A DNA stretch of 64,000 nucleotides. Source: Ralstonia pickettii DTP0602 (lineage in GTDB: Bacteria > Pseudomonadota > Gammaproteobacteria > Burkholderiales > Burkholderiaceae). This document shows, one piece after another, positions 45,201 through 53,612 of this stretch; within the stretch, counting starts at the first letter, position 1, and the number at the start of each line of letters is the position of its first letter. The stretch spans positions 1,488,001 through 1,552,000 of the forward strand of contig CP006668.1 of the NCBI GenBank assembly GCA_000471925.1, given 5' to 3'. Below the pieces are notes generated by a model that was given only the letters and a program-made list of their open reading frames with translations, searched no databases and was not told the origin of the DNA. The position numbers and the translations under genes are program-made.

Positions 45201-47739
45201 CGCTTTCGAAGCGGCGAACCGCGTCGGTGATCTCCAGTATGCCGCCTACACGCGCAACGATCTGAACTCGAACCTTATTTTTTCCGGCGAGTCGCTGTCC
45301 GAGGCGCAAACCGAAGCCGAACACGGCCTCGCGTTCGCGGAGAAGTCGCGGTTCGGCCTTGCCATTGACATCATCTCAACGCAAGTCGCGCTGATTCGGA
45401 CTCTCCGGGGACTCACGCCAGAATTTGGTTGCTTTGACGATAGTCAGTTTGATGAACTTCGGATCGAGCGCCGTTTTTCAGAGAATCCGGAACTGGCGAT
45501 TGCCGCGTGCTGGTACTGGATCCGGAAGTTGCAGGCGCGCTGTATCGCCGGCGACCATGCGACGGCCATGGACGCCGCAGCGATGGCGCAAGGGCTGCTC
45601 TGGACCACGGCCTCGTTCTTCGAGGAAGCCGAATATCACTTCTACGGCGCGTTGTCCCACGCCGCCTGCTGCGATTCCGGACTAGCCCACGAGCGACAAC
45701 AACACCTGGATGCTCTGGCTACGCATCACAGGCAACTGAAGGTCTGGGCGGAGAATTGCCCGGAAAATTTCGAGAACCGCGCCGCGCTGGTGGGCGCGGA
45801 GATTGCCCGGATCGAAGACCGCAATTTTGATGCGATGCGCCTTTACCAACAGGCCATCCGCTCGGCACGCGCAAACGGCTTTCTGCACATCGAGGCGCTT
45901 GCCAACGAACTCGCCGCGCGATTCTACGCGGCGCGTGAATTCGAGGTCATCGCCGAGACCTATTTGCACAACGCTCGCTACTGCTACCTGCGTTGGCGAG
46001 CCGAGGGGAAGGTGCGGCAACTCGAGCAGATGTATCCGCACCTCAGAACGAAAGAGCTCGCGCCCGGCCCAACGGGCACGATCGCGACGCCGGTCGAACA
46101 CCTCGATCTCGCGACCGTGATTAAGGTGTCGCAGGCGGTCTCGGGAGACATCGTCCTGGAAAAGCTGATCGAGATGGTCATGCGTACGGCGATTGAACAG
46201 GCAGGCGCCGAACGAGGTCTGTTGATTCTTCCGGACGGCGGCGAACAACGGATAACCGCGGAAGCGACGACTGGCGGCGAAACTGTCGTCGTGCATCTAC
46301 AGGACGAGCCCGTGACCGCGGCGGTGCTGCCGGAGTCTGTCCTCTATTACGTCCTGCGGACCCGGGAGAGCGTGATCCTCGACGATGCCGTGGCCGATCC
46401 ATCGTTTGCTGCAGATCCTTACATTGGTCAGCAACGTGCTCGTTCCATTCTCTGCTTGCCGTTGATGAATCAGGCGAAGCTCACTGGTGCGCTTTACCTC
46501 GAAAACAATCTCACTACGCGCGTGTTCACCCCCGCTCGCATCGCCGTACTGAGGCTGGTGGCCTCGCAGGCCGCGATCGCGCTGGAAAACGCCCATCTGT
46601 ACCACGAACTCGTGGAGCGCGAAGCGAAGATCCGGCGCCTCGTCGACGCCAACATCATCGGGATCATCGTCTGGAATGCCGGTGGTGACATCCTTGAGGC
46701 CAATGACGCATTTCTTCGCATGGTGGGATACGCGCGTGACGATCTCGTCGCAGGTTGCGTACGCTGGAGGGATCTGACACCGCCGGAATGGCGCGAGGGC
46801 GACGAACGAGCGCTACGAGAGATCGGGGAGACGGGGCGCGCGCAGCCCTTCGAGAAAGAGTTTGTCAAAAAGGACGGCAGCCGCGTGCCCGTCATGGTCG
46901 GTGCGGCCACGTTCGAAGCAAGTCGGAAGGAAGGTGTCGCTTTCGTGCTCGATCTGACCGAGCGCAAGCAGGCGGAGGAAAGCGTCCGCGAGAGCGAGCG
47001 ACGCTATCGCGAGGTGCAGACGGAATTGGCACATGCGAACCGCGTCGCCACGATGGGGCAGCTCGGGTCCTCGATTGCTCACGAAATCAAGCAGCCGATC
47101 GCCGCGACGGTGACCAATGCCCAGGCTGCGCTGCGGTGGCTGAGCGCCCAGCCGCCTGACCTGGAGGAGATTCGGCAGGTGCTCAGCCGTATCGTCAACG
47201 ACGGCAATCGAGCGCTTGCCGTGATTGGCCGCATCCGTGAACTGGTCAAGAAAGCGCCACCACTGAAGGAACCGTTGGACATCAACAAGGCAATCCACGA
47301 AGTGATTGAGCTCACCCGTGGGGAAGCACGGAAGCACGGCGCCTCAGTGCAGACGCATCTCGCGGACCGATTACCGCTCATTCAAGGAGATCGGGTCCAA
47401 TTGCAGCAAGTCCTCCTCAACTTGCTCATCAACGCGATGGAGGCTATGGGGGGTGTCGGCGACGGCGTGCGGGAATTGCTGATCAGTACGGGGGATGACG
47501 CGGACGCTGGCTGCGTGCTCGTGGCGGTGAGCGATTCGGGGCCGGGCTTTGCCCCACACAGCGCCGAGCACATTTTCGCCCCCTTCTACACGACCAAGTC
47601 CACCGGCTTGGGGATGGGGCTGTCCATCTGCCGTTCGATCATCGAAGCACACGGCGGCCGATTGTGGGCGAGCGCGAACGTGCCCCGCGGCGCGATCTTT
47701 CGGTTCACGGTGCCCGCCCATCCAGCCGTTTCAGCGTGA
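42208..47739 (+). CDS. Giant Ser/Thr-kinase-like / AAA ATPase / GAF / PAS / histidine kinase
   Basis: An 1,843-aa cytoplasmic multidomain sensor. Residues about 20-275 form a Ser/Thr-kinase-like domain with catalytic-loop HKDLKPAHILVN, but the Mg-binding DFG reads GFG (TGFGIAS) and no clear VAIK Lys is seen, so it may be a pseudokinase. An AAA/STAND-type ATPase follows with Walker A GYSGIGKTS (about 331-339) and Walker B ALFLDDLQWLD (about 458). A long TPR-like helical region runs to about 1300. GAF is at about 1310-1460 and PAS at about 1470-1590, with HisKA (phospho-acceptor His1625 in AHEIKQP) and HATPase_c (NLLINAMEAM, DSGPGF, GLGMGLSI) after them. No response regulator lies nearby. Confidence 0.9.
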   Translation: MVSAPMGNSLSLQILWEDGERVFCRGQRPGNSGADNVLIVRPAADYPSSASLDRLAHEFRLKDELDSAWAVRPLELLREDGRTLLVLEDPGGEPLERLLAAPMEVGSVLHFAVGIAAALGQLHQRGLVHKDLKPAHILVNCTDGRARLTGFGIASRLPREHQAPEPPETIAGTLAYMAPEQTGRMNRSIDSRSDLYSLGVVLYQMLTGALPFSAADPMEWVHCHIARKPVPPSERLTPVPAPLSHIVMKLLAKTAEERYQTAAGAEQDLRRCLAGWERDRQVDAFPLGEHDTPDRLVIPEKLYGREREVDTLLAAFDRVVTSGATELVLVSGYSGIGKTSVVNELHKVLVPPRGLFASGKFDQYKRDIPYSTLVQAFQSLVRPLLGKRDTELASWRGALLEALEPNARLMTDLIPELKLITGDQPPVPELEPQQAQSRFQLVIRRFIGVFARPEHPLALFLDDLQWLDAATLDLLEDLLTRSDLQHLMVIGAYRDNEVDAAHPLMRKLQAIRNAGGKVEEIALARLAREHLGQLIADSVCCEPARVAPLAQLVHEKTAGNPFFVIQFLYSLAEEGLFHFDHDAMCWAWDLDRIHAKGYTDNVVDLMVSKLSRLPVETQHAVQQLACLGNIAEIPILSTVLATSEKQVHTVLWEAVRQELVERLEGSYKFIHDRVQEAAYSLIPKAMRAEVHLRIGRLLVTRTPAEKREEAIFEIVNQLNRGAALITQQEERDQLAELNLIAGKRAKGSTAYASALTYLNIGVALLAEDSWDRHHEIIFALELNRAECEFLTGELSVADERLAALSDHATTTVEQAIVACLHMDVCLVLDQSSRAIIVGLSCLRHFGIEWSPHPKDEAVRREYERIWSTLGDRAIDDLIDLPLMEDPASLATIDVLMKLWTPALYTDENLASLTICKAVSLSLERGNCDASCFAYVILIRIAGPHFGDYKAGFRFGQLGYDLVERRGLKRLEARTFVCFALFVVPWMKHVGACRDLQRRAFEAANRVGDLQYAAYTRNDLNSNLIFSGESLSEAQTEAEHGLAFAEKSRFGLAIDIISTQVALIRTLRGLTPEFGCFDDSQFDELRIERRFSENPELAIAACWYWIRKLQARCIAGDHATAMDAAAMAQGLLWTTASFFEEAEYHFYGALSHAACCDSGLAHERQQHLDALATHHRQLKVWAENCPENFENRAALVGAEIARIEDRNFDAMRLYQQAIRSARANGFLHIEALANELAARFYAAREFEVIAETYLHNARYCYLRWRAEGKVRQLEQMYPHLRTKELAPGPTGTIATPVEHLDLATVIKVSQAVSGDIVLEKLIEMVMRTAIEQAGAERGLLILPDGGEQRITAEATTGGETVVVHLQDEPVTAAVLPESVLYYVLRTRESVILDDAVADPSFAADPYIGQQRARSILCLPLMNQAKLTGALYLENNLTTRVFTPARIAVLRLVASQAAIALENAHLYHELVEREAKIRRLVDANIIGIIVWNAGGDILEANDAFLRMVGYARDDLVAGCVRWRDLTPPEWREGDERALREIGETGRAQPFEKEFVKKDGSRVPVMVGAATFEASRKEGVAFVLDLTERKQAEESVRESERRYREVQTELAHANRVATMGQLGSSIAHEIKQPIAATVTNAQAALRWLSAQPPDLEEIRQVLSRIVNDGNRALAVIGRIRELVKKAPPLKEPLDINKAIHEVIELTRGEARKHGASVQTHLADRLPLIQGDRVQLQQVLLNLLINAMEAMGGVGDGVRELLISTGDDADAGCVLVAVSDSGPGFAPHSAEHIFAPFYTTKSTGLGMGLSICRSIIEAHGGRLWASANVPRGAIFRFTVPAHPAVSA

Positions 47740-47795
47740 TACGCAGCGAACGGGCCAGATAGCGGCCCCGAAAGCGGCCGCTGCCGCAGCAGGCG

Positions 47796-48953
47796 TCAGC
47801 GGATCGCACCCGCGTCGCGCAGCGCCGCAAGCTCCTGCGCGGAGAACCCCCAGTCGCCCAGCACCTCGTCCGTGTGCTGTCCGGGGCGGGCCGGCGGCCG
47901 CTGGATGCTTCCCGGCGTGCGGCTGAAGCGTGGCGCCGGCGCGGGCTGCACCACGCCCTCGACTTCGACAAAGGTCTTGCGCGCCTGCAGGTGGATGCTG
48001 TGGGGGGCCTCCCCCATCGACAGGATGGGCGTGATGCAGGTCTCGGCACCGCCAGCGAGCGCCGCCCACTCATCGCGGGTGCGAGTCCGGAACGCGGCGG
48101 CGAACTGCCCGCGCATCGCCGGCCAGCCGGCGCGGTCGTGCTGGCCGGGCAGCTTGTCGACGTCGAGCCCGAGCAGCTTCACGGCGTTGCGATAAAAACG
48201 CGTCTCATTGGCGCCGATGCCGACATGCTTGCCGTCCTTCGTCTCGTACACGTTGTACCAGGGCGCGCCAGAATCGAGCCGGTTGGTGCCGCGCTCGTCG
48301 GTCCAGTACCCTGCTGCCCTCAGGCCGTAGATCAGCGTCATCAGCGATGCGGATCCGTCCACCATCGCGGCATCCACCACCTGGCCCCGCCCCGACATGC
48401 GGCTCTCGAGGATGGCGCTCACCACGCCCAGCGCCAGGTACAGCGAGCCGCCGCCGAAATCGCCCGCGAGATTGAGCGGGATCGACGGCGCCTCGCCGGC
48501 CTTGCCGACGGAATGCAGCACGCCCGTCAGCGCGATGTAGTTGATGTCGTGCCCCGGTTCCTGGGCCAGCGGCCCGTCCTGCCCCCAGCCGGTCATGCGG
48601 CCGTAGACCAGTCGCGGGTTGACCTTGTGGCAATCGTCCGGGCCCAGCTCGAGCCGTTCGGCCACGCCGGGGCGGAAGCCCTCGATTACGGCGTCGGCCT
48701 GGCTGACCAGCCGCAACACCGTTGCGACCGCTTCTGGCTGCTTGAGGTCCATGGCCGCGCTGCGGCGGCCGCGATTGAGCAGGTCGAAGCGTGCCTCGAC
48801 CGGCGCGCCGCCGTCGGAGGGTGACGGACGGTCGATGCGGATGATGTCGGCGCCCAGGTCCGACAACAACATGCAGCAGAACGGCCCCGGGCCGATGCCG
48901 CCCAGTTCCACGATCTTGATGCCCGCAAGGGGCCCGGCTGGCGTTTGCGCCAT
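47796..48953 (-). CDS. CaiB-family protein, alpha-methylacyl-CoA racemase type
   Basis: A 385-aa paralogue of the protein at 30076-31233: KIVELGGIGPGPFCCMLLSD, VIEGFRPGVAERL, GRMTGWGQDGPLA, GHDINYIALTG (His135) and AGDFGGGS (Asp165). The preserved His/Asp pair points to epimerisation at C2 of a methyl-branched acyl-CoA. CCAGGAGACAAAAGCC precedes the ATG. It is the last gene of a minus-strand operon and converges with the giant kinase gene (56 bp apart). Confidence 0.88.
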   Translation of the reverse strand: MAQTPAGPLAGIKIVELGGIGPGPFCCMLLSDLGADIIRIDRPSPSDGGAPVEARFDLLNRGRRSAAMDLKQPEAVATVLRLVSQADAVIEGFRPGVAERLELGPDDCHKVNPRLVYGRMTGWGQDGPLAQEPGHDINYIALTGVLHSVGKAGEAPSIPLNLAGDFGGGSLYLALGVVSAILESRMSGRGQVVDAAMVDGSASLMTLIYGLRAAGYWTDERGTNRLDSGAPWYNVYETKDGKHVGIGANETRFYRNAVKLLGLDVDKLPGQHDRAGWPAMRGQFAAAFRTRTRDEWAALAGGAETCITPILSMGEAPHSIHLQARKTFVEVEGVVQPAPAPRFSRTPGSIQRPPARPGQHTDEVLGDWGFSAQELAALRDAGAIR

Positions 48954-48988
48954 GGCTTTTGTCTCCTGGGAATCGCTGGCCTGTTCCG

Positions 48989-49006
48989 GGCCCGGCGGGC
49001 CGGGCC
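48989..49006. terminator. GC hairpin between TctC and CaiB genes
   Basis: GGCCCGG, loop CGGG, CCGGGCC, without a T tract. Like 22043-22069 it sits between two genes of one catabolic operon. Confidence 0.55.
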
Positions 49007-49020
49007 TCTGTCAGACATGG

Positions 49021-50037
49021 CTACTCCGGCTTGTAGTTCATTTCAGCAAAGAGGTTCTTCCAGACGTTGGCCTCTTCAGCAAGTTGCTTCGCAAACGCAG
49101 ACGGCGACGACGCCACCATGCGGCCGCTCAGGCGCGACTCGATGCTGCTCCGGAATGCCTTGTCCGCTTCCAGCGTGCTGAAGTCGTGCGCAATGCGGTC
49201 CACCACCGCCGCCGGCGTTCCCTTCGGGACAAAGATGCCAGCCCACAGCAGCGGCAAGTAGCCCTTGTAGCCCACCGCCTCGGCCAGTGTCGGCAGCTCA
49301 GGGAAGCTGGCGTAACGCTCGGCGCTGATGGCAGCCAGCGGCTTGAGCTTGCCTGAGTCGATCTGCGACTTCATCGAGCTCGGCGTGTTGACCAGGAACT
49401 GCGCGTCGTTGCGCATTGCCGCGAGATTCATGGCGCCGATGCTGTTGAAGTCCAGCGGCGTGTACTTCAGGCCCAGCGACTTGTTGAGCAGGGCCATGGT
49501 CAGGTTGAAGACCGAAGTCTGGCCCGTGCCGGCGAAGAACAGCCCGTTGGGGCTGCCCTTGCTCAGGTCGACCAGTTCGCGCAGCGTCTTCGCTTTCGGG
49601 GCGGTTTCTGCATTCACCGCGATGACGAGCTGGTAGTTGATGACCTTGTACACCGGCACCAGGTCGGTCATCGGGTCGAACTTCAGGTTCCTGGTGGTGA
49701 ACTTGGGCAGGATCGAGCTTTGCGTGCCCAGCAGGAGGGTATGGCCATCTGTGGCGTTGACGACATATTCAGTGCCGATGACACCGCCCGCTCCGGGCTT
49801 GTTCTCGACGATCACCGGCTGCTTCCAGATGCCTTCGAGGCGCTGCGCCAGGGTCCGGGCCAGGATATCGCCGGTGGAGCCCGCCGCGACCGCGATCACG
49901 ATCCTCACAGGCCGGGTCGGCCATTCCGCGGCCGCGGCCGGCCTGGGAAGGGATAGCGCCGCACAGGCGGCCAGGCCGGCGGCACCCGCCAGCCGAAGCC
50001 AGCGGCGGCGGCCGGCCGCTGCTAGTCGTACTGTCAT
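49021..50037 (-). CDS. Bug/TctC-family periplasmic binding protein
   Basis: A 338-aa binding protein with a basic, long signal peptide (RRRWLRLAGAAGLAACAALS, cleaved near PAAAAE) and PVRIVIAVAAGSTGDILAR, VIVENKPGAGGVIGTEYV. It differs from the other TctC proteins in the middle (QTSVFNLTMALLNKSLGLKY), so a different ligand is likely. GGAGAGAGAC precedes the ATG. It lies between DUF35 and racemase-type CaiB in one operon. Confidence 0.9.
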   Translation of the reverse strand: MTVRLAAAGRRRWLRLAGAAGLAACAALSLPRPAAAAEWPTRPVRIVIAVAAGSTGDILARTLAQRLEGIWKQPVIVENKPGAGGVIGTEYVVNATDGHTLLLGTQSSILPKFTTRNLKFDPMTDLVPVYKVINYQLVIAVNAETAPKAKTLRELVDLSKGSPNGLFFAGTGQTSVFNLTMALLNKSLGLKYTPLDFNSIGAMNLAAMRNDAQFLVNTPSSMKSQIDSGKLKPLAAISAERYASFPELPTLAEAVGYKGYLPLLWAGIFVPKGTPAAVVDRIAHDFSTLEADKAFRSSIESRLSGRMVASSPSAFAKQLAEEANVWKNLFAEMNYKPE

Positions 50038-50076
50038 GTCTCTCTCCGTTCTATGCGTTATATGTCGTGCGCTGCG

Positions 50077-50484
50077 TCAGTCCTGGGCGAACACCGGTAG
50101 CGCCTGCCCGCCGCGTTCGATCATGCGCGCGTGCACGCGGTTGCCGATCTGCATCGACTCGGGCGGACCTTCGATCTGCGTGAACAGGAAATAGCCTTCG
50201 TCCATTTCGACAAAGCCGACCGTGTACGGCGCGATCGCGGCAAAGGCCGGCGTCGGCCCCCGCATCACGGTGCTGTACGAATACAGCCTGCCGCGTCCGG
50301 CGGAGACTTCCCATGCGAGCTGGTCGGCGCTGCAGTGCGGACAGAAGGAATGGGCCGGCCAGACCGCCTGGCCGCATCCGCCGCAACGCTGGTATTTCAG
50401 CAGTCCGGCGCCCAGGCCTTCCCAGTAGGGCCTGGCATCGAGAAGCTGGTACGGCTGCGGCCAGCCGTCTTGCGTTTGGATCAT
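50077..50484 (-). CDS. DUF35 / OB-fold zinc-ribbon protein (ChsH2-like)
   Basis: A 135-aa acyl-CoA-associated OB-fold protein. The N-terminal rubredoxin-like zinc ribbon has CGGCGQAVWP and FCPHC, followed by an OB-fold with GRLYSYSTVMRG and PYTVGFVEMDEGYFLF. DUF35 proteins partner thiolase-fold enzymes, for example ChsH2 with the Ltp2 aldolase in steroid side-chain loss. It lies 18 bp downstream of the thiolase-fold gene, supporting a heteromeric complex. Confidence 0.88.
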   Translation of the reverse strand: MIQTQDGWPQPYQLLDARPYWEGLGAGLLKYQRCGGCGQAVWPAHSFCPHCSADQLAWEVSAGRGRLYSYSTVMRGPTPAFAAIAPYTVGFVEMDEGYFLFTQIEGPPESMQIGNRVHARMIERGGQALPVFAQD

Positions 50485-50502
50485 CACTGGCTCCGATGGA
50501 AA

Positions 50503-51714
50503 TCAGGTGGAGGAAGACAGCAGCAGCACGCTGCCAGCGGCCAGCATGCCCCCGGCACCCTGCACCAGCACTGTCTTCGGCCGGCGCGCGGGCGCCAGCC
50601 CGAGCGCTTCGCCGCGCAACTGGCGCACGGCCTCGACCATGCTGTCCATGTTGCAGGAGATGCCCGGCTGGCCGAACGACAGCCAGCCGCCGTTGGTGTC
50701 GGTGGGCAGGTCGCCGTCCACACCGGTGCGTCCTTCGCGGTACAGGTCGATTCCCCGGCCCTTCTTCGCGAAGCCCAGGTCTTCCATGACGATCGGCCCC
50801 ATGTGCGCGAAGTTCACCGAGATCTGCGCCATGTCGATGTCAGCCGGCGACAGCCCCGACATGGCATAGGCCTGCCTCGCCGCCGCCGCCGTTGCGGTGT
50901 AGGTCAGGTTGGGCATCGGGCCGAGCTCGGGGAACTTGCACGACCGCATGTTCATGCGATCGCCCAGGTACTCGTGCGTCGTGGCTGATCCGTAGCCCAT
51001 CAGGTAGATGGGGTTGCACGCCGCCTTTGCCCGTTCCGGCGAGGTGACCACCAGCGCGCCGCCGGTGCCGCCGCCCCAGGTGGAGCACATCCAGCGCCGC
51101 AGCGGCGTGGCGACATAGGGCGAGGCCAGCACGGTCTCGCGGTCGATCTCGCCGAAGCGCGCCTTGGCAGCATGCGGGTGATGCACGCCCCAGCGCTGGT
51201 TGGCCACCGCCACCTCCGCGAGGTCCGCCTCGGTCAGGCCGAACTCATGAAGGTAGCGGCACGCAGCCTGGCCGTATAGCGCAGGGATGATCGGGCCATA
51301 CGGCACCTCGAATTGCGGATCGGCATCGGCCTCGGCACCCATCGCCACGGCATCGACAAACAGCTCGGTCGCGTCGCTCTGCAGGCACAGCACGTACTCT
51401 GCCTGGCCCGCAGCGATCATCTCCGAGGCCACCGCCAGCGTCGCCGTTAGCCCGGCGCCGTGCATGGTGATCTCGCTGGTGCGCTTAACCGGCATCTGCA
51501 TATGCGAGATGAAGATGTTGCTCCACTGCGAGCGCTTGTCCGCCCAGGGCGAGCGGCCGGTGTACACGGCATCGACCTGGTCCTTGCTGATGCCCGCGTC
51601 CTGCAGCGCGCGCCGCGTGGCTTCGGCGGCGAGCTGCAGCGGGTCTTTGCGATTCGCGCGGGACGCGTAGGCGTCGCCCATCCCGACGATGGCTGCCACT
51701 GGCTTGGTCGACAT
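50503..51714 (-). CDS. Thiolase-fold lipid-transfer-type protein, probably an aldolase
   Basis: A 403-aa SCPx/Ltp2-type thiolase homologue. VAAIVGMGDAYASRA opens the fold. Where thiolases have the nucleophilic Cys (CASGLQA-like) it reads MHGAGLTA, and where they have GHP-His it reads SFGQPGISC. It therefore cannot be an ordinary thiolase. With the adjacent DUF35 partner, MaoC hydratase and acyl-CoA dehydrogenase, a retro-aldol cleavage of a hydroxyacyl-CoA is the best inference. ATG 51714 is chosen; a GTG at 51723 is too close to the upstream stop. Confidence 0.85.
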   Translation of the reverse strand: MSTKPVAAIVGMGDAYASRANRKDPLQLAAEATRRALQDAGISKDQVDAVYTGRSPWADKRSQWSNIFISHMQMPVKRTSEITMHGAGLTATLAVASEMIAAGQAEYVLCLQSDATELFVDAVAMGAEADADPQFEVPYGPIIPALYGQAACRYLHEFGLTEADLAEVAVANQRWGVHHPHAAKARFGEIDRETVLASPYVATPLRRWMCSTWGGGTGGALVVTSPERAKAACNPIYLMGYGSATTHEYLGDRMNMRSCKFPELGPMPNLTYTATAAAARQAYAMSGLSPADIDMAQISVNFAHMGPIVMEDLGFAKKGRGIDLYREGRTGVDGDLPTDTNGGWLSFGQPGISCNMDSMVEAVRQLRGEALGLAPARRPKTVLVQGAGGMLAAGSVLLLSSST

Positions 51715-51726
51715 GGCCGCCACGCC

Positions 51727-52242
51727 TCAGGCCGCCTTGAGTTCGGGCAGCGACGACGCGATCAGCGCGTCGAGGTCTTCGCGGCTGCGCAGCATCAGCA
51801 GGCTCCATTCGCCCTGCTGCAGCAGGTCACCGTTCTGGTTGATCGCCTTGATGAGGAACTTGATCACGCCATACTTCTCGTCCTTCTCCTTCTTGCCGAT
51901 CACCTCGCACACCGCGTAAATGGTGTCGTTGATGTACACCGGGCTGCGGAAGCGCATATTGTCGATGCCGTAGTTCGCCTGGATGCCCAGGCCAAACTGG
52001 ATCAGGCCGGTGACGATCGAGTAGGTCAGCGAACCCTGCACCAGGCGCTGGCCGAAGCGGGTCTTGGAGGCGTAGTGGGTGTTGGAGTGGATCTCGATCC
52101 AGTTGCCGGTCAGTGCGCAGTAGTTGACCACGTCGGCTTCGGTGACGGTGCGCCCGCCCGAGCGGAAGATCTGGCCTACCTGCAGCTCGTCAAAGGTCTG
52201 GTCGATGCGGTTGTTGATAGCGCGCTTGGTCGTGTCGGTCAT
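51727..52242 (-). CDS. MaoC-family hydratase
   Basis: A 171-aa hot-dog protein: GQIFRSGGRTVTEADVVNYC, TGNWIEIHSNTHYASKTRFG and RLVQGSLTYSIVTGLIQFGL. It probably hydrates the enoyl-CoA produced by the dehydrogenase encoded 29 bp upstream. AAGGAACCAGCAAA precedes the ATG. The stop is 13 bp before the thiolase-fold gene. Confidence 0.9.
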   Translation of the reverse strand: MTDTTKRAINNRIDQTFDELQVGQIFRSGGRTVTEADVVNYCALTGNWIEIHSNTHYASKTRFGQRLVQGSLTYSIVTGLIQFGLGIQANYGIDNMRFRSPVYINDTIYAVCEVIGKKEKDEKYGVIKFLIKAINQNGDLLQQGEWSLLMLRSREDLDALIASSLPELKAA

Positions 52243-52271
52243 TTTGCTGGTTCCTTGAAGTGTTGGCGCTG

Positions 52272-53420
52272 TCAGCCCATCCGCATGGACTTGGCAATGA
52301 TGGTCTTCTGGATCTGCGAGGTGCCGCCGCCGATGGTGGACTGGACGCTTTCGCGCAGGTAGCGCTCCATGTCGGCTTCCGGCAGGTTGGCGTAGCCGCC
52401 CAGCACCTGCATGCCGGTCAGCGCGCAGTGCTTCAGCGTCTCCGAGCCGTACAGCTTGGCCATCGACACTTCACGGCTGCAAGGCACGTCCGCGGCAGCC
52501 ATCTGCGCGGCCCGGTAGCACAGCAGGCGTGCTGCATCCACCTGGGTCTGGCAATCGGCCAGCATGTGCTTGAGCACCTGGAAGTCCCAAAGCTGCTTGC
52601 CGAACTGGATACGCTCGTGGGCATAGCGCACCGCCGTCGACACCGCCGTCTGCGCGTTGCCGACGTAGGCCGCTGCCACCGAGCAACGTTCGAGTTCCAG
52701 GTGCTTGGTGATGATTTCCCAGCCCTGGCCTTCCTCGCCGAGCATCGCATCGCCCGGCACGCGCACTTCGTCCAGGAAGATCTCGGTGGTGCCGGTCGCA
52801 TGCCGCGACAGCGTCGGCAGCTTGTTGATCACGAGGCCCGGCGTGGTGTTCGGAATCAGGAGCACGGAAAGGCCGCCGTGCTTGTTGTCGGCATCCGTGC
52901 GTACCAGCATGGCGATGACCGTATCATTGGCCGCCGCGCCGCTGCACCACAGCTTCTGCCCGGAAACGATCCAGTCGCCGTTCGCGTCGCGACGGGCGCG
53001 GGTCTTCGTGTTGGAGGCATCGGAGCCGGCGTCGGGCTCGGAGATCGACACGGAGAAGCGGATCTTGCCCTCGATAAATGGCTGGATGTACTTGTCCTTC
53101 TGCGCGGCCGTGCCGTACTTTGCGATGTTCATCGCCGTGAAGGTCGGCACCAGGACCGCTGCAGCAAAATCGAAGCCGAACTTGCCAAGGCCTTCGGCCA
53201 TAAGGGTGTAGTCGAAGATGTCACCGCCGGCACCGCCCTCTTCCTCCGTGAACAGCAGCCCCAGCCAGCCCTGCCTGGCAATCTTGTCGTAGGCCTCGTA
53301 GGGATAGTCACGGTTCTGGTCGCACTTGCGCACGTACTCGACCGTGACCTCGTTGTCCATGAAACGGTTCACGGTATCCAGCCACAAGGCCTGCGATTCA
53401 TTCAGGAAATTCGATTGCAC
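52272..53420 (-). CDS. Acyl-CoA dehydrogenase
   Basis: A 382-aa FAD enzyme: FSVSISEPDAGSDASNTKTR, VSGQKLWCSGAAANDT, YAHERIQFGKQLWDFQVLKH and a C-terminus with IGGGTSQIQKTIIAKSM. In this branch the usual C-terminal Glu is replaced by Gly, so another carboxylate serves as base. GTG 53420 is preferred because GGAGGCAATACA precedes it. It is the first gene of the operon dehydrogenase, MaoC, thiolase-fold, DUF35, TctC, racemase. A CTGCATTGCAG palindrome is 35 bp upstream. Confidence 0.9.
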   Translation of the reverse strand: MQSNFLNESQALWLDTVNRFMDNEVTVEYVRKCDQNRDYPYEAYDKIARQGWLGLLFTEEEGGAGGDIFDYTLMAEGLGKFGFDFAAAVLVPTFTAMNIAKYGTAAQKDKYIQPFIEGKIRFSVSISEPDAGSDASNTKTRARRDANGDWIVSGQKLWCSGAAANDTVIAMLVRTDADNKHGGLSVLLIPNTTPGLVINKLPTLSRHATGTTEIFLDEVRVPGDAMLGEEGQGWEIITKHLELERCSVAAAYVGNAQTAVSTAVRYAHERIQFGKQLWDFQVLKHMLADCQTQVDAARLLCYRAAQMAAADVPCSREVSMAKLYGSETLKHCALTGMQVLGGYANLPEADMERYLRESVQSTIGGGTSQIQKTIIAKSMRMG

Positions 53421-53454
53421 TGTATTGCCTCCATTGGTTTGCGTTGGCATCTGC

Positions 53455-53465
53455 CTGCATTGCAG
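53455..53465. promoter_or_regulatory. CTGCATTGCAG palindrome upstream of the dehydrogenase operon
   Basis: Same 11-bp palindrome as inside 26554-26568, here 35 bp upstream of the first gene of the second catabolic operon. It is a candidate site for the adjacent paralogous LysR. Confidence 0.5.
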
Positions 53466-53612
53466 CGAACCCTTGCTGCGATGCGTGTTGGAAGCGTAGT
53501 GATGTGCAGCCGGCAAGCCAACTGGCCTTTTCCGAAGCGGCGATTCGGTGGGATCGAAGTGAGCCGGAGGAGGCGCCCGGATGCGCAGCCGCGCAGTGGT
53601 GCGCGGTGGCGC

